A program made the translations under genes and the position numbers. This document shows, one piece after another, positions 12,472-14,814 of a stretch of 14,814 nucleotides of DNA; the first letter of the stretch is position 1, and every line of letters begins with the position of its first letter. The notes beneath the pieces were generated by a model, which made no database searches, was not told where the DNA came from, and was given only the letters and a program-made list of their open reading frames with translations. The DNA comes from Victivallales bacterium. Lineage in GTDB: Bacteria; Verrucomicrobiota; Lentisphaeria; Oligosphaerales; Lenti-02. The stretch spans positions 1 through 14,814 of the forward strand of contig JABGQJ010000116.1 of assembly GCA_018648945.1 (NCBI GenBank). The letters are read 5' to 3'.

Positions 12472-14380
12472 GAAGTGGTTCCTGGTGCTTGTCCGCGGGG
12501 GCGGCACCTACGCCCTGGCAATGCGCCGTCAGCCGGGCAGCCAGGGCCGGCACGTCCATCTGGTAACGCGCGCGCAGGCCGGCGAAGGTTCCCCAAGTGA
12601 GGATCTCCTGCGGCCAACCCAGTGCCAGGAGGCGTTCGCAGCCCGGCCTAGTCGCGAGATCCTCACGCATCATCGCCCCCAGGCCACTGGTCACGCAGTG
12701 GTCCTCGATCACGGCCACGGGCAGCCGACGATCGAGCTGCGCCGCCAGCAGGTCGCGGTCGTAGGGCACGGCAAAGCGGGCATTGACGACGGTGGCCTGG
12801 ATGCCTTCCTTGGCCAGTTCCGTTGCCACCGACAGGGCGGTCTCCGCTTCGCGACCCACCCCCCAGATCGCGAGGTCCGCCCCTTCGCGCACCACCTCGG
12901 CCTTGCCCCAGGCAAGGGGTTGGCGGTCGGGGACGGGCAAAGCAGTTGCGACGGACCGAGGGTAGCGGATGATCACCGGGGATTGCCGGGCCCGAGCGGC
13001 GGCAAGCATGGCCTGGAAATCCTCCGCGTCGGCCGGTTGCAGCACGGCCAGGTTGGGAAGTGTGCGCCAGAATGCCAGGTCGTAGACTCCGTGGTGGGTG
13101 GGGCCGTCGGGGACGATGCCCGCCCGGTCCAGGCAGAACACGACGGGGAGGTCCTGCAGACAGACATCGTGGTACACATAGTCCATCGCCCGCTGCATGA
13201 AGCTGGCGTAGATGGCAACGACCGGGTGCATCCCCGAGGCGGCCAACCCGGCGGCGAACAGAACGGCGTGTTCCTCGGCGATACCCACGTCGTGGAGCCG
13301 TTCCGGGAAGGCTTCCCGGAAGGCCTCCAGGCCCGTCCCTTGGCACATGCCAGCCGTGATCGCGACCAGTTTCGGATCCTCTGCGGCCGCCGCCGAGACC
13401 AGACGACCCAGCTCGCTCGAGAAGGTCGGGGCCGACTTCTTGCCGTTTGGCGTGCCGGTGGCCACGTCGAACTCGCTGGTGCCGTGGAACACGTCCGGCG
13501 CCTTGCTGGCGGGCTCGTAGCCACGCCCCTTCTCGGTCAGCACATGGACCAGCAGCGGCTGGCGCAGATCGCGAAGGCGGGCAAAGGTCTGGCAGAGCTG
13601 CTTCAGATCATGCCCGTTCAGCGGCCCGATATAGCGCAGGCCCAGCCCCTCGAAGAAGGAGCCAGGTAGAAGCAGGGCTTTGAGGGACTCTTGCAGGCGA
13701 TGGCACAGGCGCTTCATCCAGGGGCCGACCGCGGGGATTCGCGGCAGGTTCTCGGAGACGTAGGAACGGAACCGGTTGTACTTCTCGCCGGCGATGAAGG
13801 AGCCGAGATAGCGGGCGATCCCCCCCACATTGGGGTCGATGGACATGCGGTTGTCGTTCAGCACGACGATCATGTCCCGGGTGGTCTCGATGATGTTGTT
13901 CAGCCCCTCCAGCGAGGAGCCGCAGCTGACGGCGCCGTCGCCGACGACCGCCACCACCCGCTCGTCCGTGCCCGCCAGGTCGCGGGCGGCGGCCATGCCC
14001 AGCGCCGCAGAGACCGCCGTCCCGGCGTGTCCTGCCGCAAAGGCGTCGTAGGGGCTCTCCTCGGGGTTGAGGAAGCCGCAGCAGCCATCGTCCTGACGCA
14101 GGGAGTGCATGTGCTCGCGGCGGCCGGTGAGCAGCTTGTAGACGTAGCCCTGGTGGCTCGTGTCCCAGACCAGTCGGTCGTGGGGCGGGTCAAAGGTCCG
14201 CAAAAGGGCGATGGTCAGCTCCACGATCCCCAGGTTGGAGGCCAGGTGCCCGCCGCGCTGGGACACGATATCCAGCAGCTCGGCCCGGATCTCGTCGGCC
14301 AACGCGGTCAAGCAATCCGCAGGTAGCGCGCGCAGGTCTTCCGGCGACGAGATGCCATCTAGGATGCGGGGTTCCTGCAT
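12461..14380 (-). CDS. dxs: 1-deoxy-D-xylulose-5-phosphate synthase
   Basis: From ATG 14380 the product has 639 residues, close to the usual 620-640. It condenses pyruvate and glyceraldehyde 3-phosphate with TPP to give DXP, the first step of the MEP isoprenoid pathway, also feeding thiamine and pyridoxal synthesis. Visible signatures are SHQ (H76), YKLLTGR (81-87), GHAG (117-120), GDGA (147-150) with NDN (175-177) for TPP/Mg, IGPLNGHDL, the catalytic Glu in DVGIAEEHA, IYASFMQRAMD, DRAGIVPDGPTHHG and IRYPR. Several normally constant positions differ: the GGMAFEAxN-type stretch reads CGSSLEGLN, DGHD reads NGHD, and one glycine is missing from IVGxDGPTH. The protein is therefore a divergent Dxs with its catalytic residues kept. 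ATG 14380 is 8 nt past the nagA stop; an in-frame TTG at 14392 would overlap that stop by 4 nt. Confidence 0.93.
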   Translation of the reverse strand: MQEPRILDGISSPEDLRALPADCLTALADEIRAELLDIVSQRGGHLASNLGIVELTIALLRTFDPPHDRLVWDTSHQGYVYKLLTGRREHMHSLRQDDGCCGFLNPEESPYDAFAAGHAGTAVSAALGMAAARDLAGTDERVVAVVGDGAVSCGSSLEGLNNIIETTRDMIVVLNDNRMSIDPNVGGIARYLGSFIAGEKYNRFRSYVSENLPRIPAVGPWMKRLCHRLQESLKALLLPGSFFEGLGLRYIGPLNGHDLKQLCQTFARLRDLRQPLLVHVLTEKGRGYEPASKAPDVFHGTSEFDVATGTPNGKKSAPTFSSELGRLVSAAAAEDPKLVAITAGMCQGTGLEAFREAFPERLHDVGIAEEHAVLFAAGLAASGMHPVVAIYASFMQRAMDYVYHDVCLQDLPVVFCLDRAGIVPDGPTHHGVYDLAFWRTLPNLAVLQPADAEDFQAMLAAARARQSPVIIRYPRSVATALPVPDRQPLAWGKAEVVREGADLAIWGVGREAETALSVATELAKEGIQATVVNARFAVPYDRDLLAAQLDRRLPVAVIEDHCVTSGLGAMMREDLATRPGCERLLALGWPQEILTWGTFAGLRARYQMDVPALAARLTAHCQGVGAAPADKHQEPLPGA

Positions 14381-14388
14381 GCGTTTGG

Positions 14389-14814
14389 TCAAACCTTGCG
14401 TTGCCCATCGACGAAGGTGGCTTGCACGGCAAAGTCATCGCCCAACAGGACGAGGTCTGCGGTGTAGCCGGTCTCGATCTTGCCCAGTCCCGCCAGACCC
14501 AGCGAGGTGGCCTGGTTCAGGGAAGTGGCCTTCACCAGTCGCGAAAGCGGCAGCCCGGTGACCTCGGCCACGTTCTTCAGGGCCGTGTTGAGCTGCAACG
14601 TGCTGCCAGCCAGGGCCCCGTTGGACTTGAGCCGGGCCGCGCCGTCCTTCACTTCCACGGCCAGGCCGCCCAGGGAGTAGTCGCCGTCCTCGAGGCCGGT
14701 CGCGACCATGGAGTCGGTGATCAGGGCAATCTTGTCCGGGGTCTTCACCTTGAAGGCGAGGCGGATCATATCGGGGCAGAGGTGAATCTTGTCGCAGATC
14801 ATCTCGATCACGAG
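14389..14814 (-). CDS. nagA: N-acetylglucosamine-6-phosphate deacetylase, C-terminal part (5' end outside window)
   Basis: About 142 residues of the C-terminal half of NagA are visible. They include the ligand-binding segment ICDKIHLCPD, the catalytic aspartate in ALITDSM (canonical LVTDAM), DGDYSLGG, NGALAGST (canonical G-LAGS), and the closing GKIETGYTADLVLLGDDF typical of amidohydrolases. NagA removes the acetyl group from GlcNAc-6-P to give glucosamine-6-P and acetate, in amino-sugar recycling from cell wall or chitin. The gene enters from the right edge and stops at 14389, immediately before dxs, so the two are likely co-transcribed. The N-terminal metal site cannot be checked here. Confidence 0.9.
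   Translation of the reverse strand, partial: LVIEMICDKIHLCPDMIRLAFKVKTPDKIALITDSMVATGLEDGDYSLGGLAVEVKDGAARLKSNGALAGSTLQLNTALKNVAEVTGLPLSRLVKATSLNQATSLGLAGLGKIETGYTADLVLLGDDFAVQATFVDGQRKV

Noticed and set aside
12203..13669. A 488-codon plus-strand frame opposite dxs and the cytochrome leader
   Set aside because: Crosses a gene boundary on the other strand and shows no domain; Dxs motifs on the minus strand are unambiguous.

Overview
The window is GC-rich, densely coded, and carries ten real genes: eight complete, plus one cut at each edge. The gene content points to a free-living Gram-negative bacterium: an LPS-core-kinase-like protein, a periplasmic di-haem cytochrome with a signal peptide, system II cytochrome c maturation (ResB/CcsA), the MEP isoprenoid enzyme Dxs, and a RAYT-type transposase. 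A beta-propeller/di-haem cytochrome, GGGGACAGTATA-type repeats and a REP-associated transposase together suggest the PVC group (Lentisphaerota/Kiritimatiellota/Planctomycetota-like) or a neighbouring deep phylum. That placement is inference only; no rRNA or other marker gene is present.

Layout from left to right. (1) 1-1661, minus strand: the 553-residue N-terminal part of a two-domain enzyme, an amidohydrolase_2-type barrel joined in frame to a class III (GSA-aminomutase-like) aminotransferase. It runs off the left edge before the PLP lysine. (2) 1662-3557: an intergenic region holding heptamer tandem repeats, then a mobile unit. The unit has a degenerate array of GGGGACAGTATA motifs, an HUH/Y1 transposase gene at 2305-3270 on the plus strand, a structured 3' tail, and one motif copy in inverted orientation. 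(3) 3618-6726, minus strand: a tightly packed unit, LPS/RIO-type kinase, then NfeD-family membrane protease, then SfsA, with an 8-nt gap and a 1-nt TGATG overlap. (4) 6839-8821, plus strand: an ABC-F ATPase diverging from the kinase, with a strong inverted repeat between them. (5) 8855-12366, minus strand: a di-haem c-type cytochrome with an N-terminal beta-propeller, followed by ResB-like and CcsA-like proteins, so a haem protein sits directly upstream of the machinery that attaches its haem. (6) 12461-14814, minus strand: the C-terminal part of NagA (GlcNAc-6-P deacetylase) followed almost without a gap by Dxs.

Most of the window is housekeeping or cell-envelope biology. The least ordinary items are the amidohydrolase-aminotransferase fusion, the transposase unit with its inverted motif copies, and the kinase-NfeD-SfsA gene order. 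I did not find a convincing undescribed defence or RNA-based system. The long plus-strand frames opposite the minus-strand genes, and the long minus-strand frame opposite the ABC-F gene, are antisense by-products of GC-rich coding sequence.
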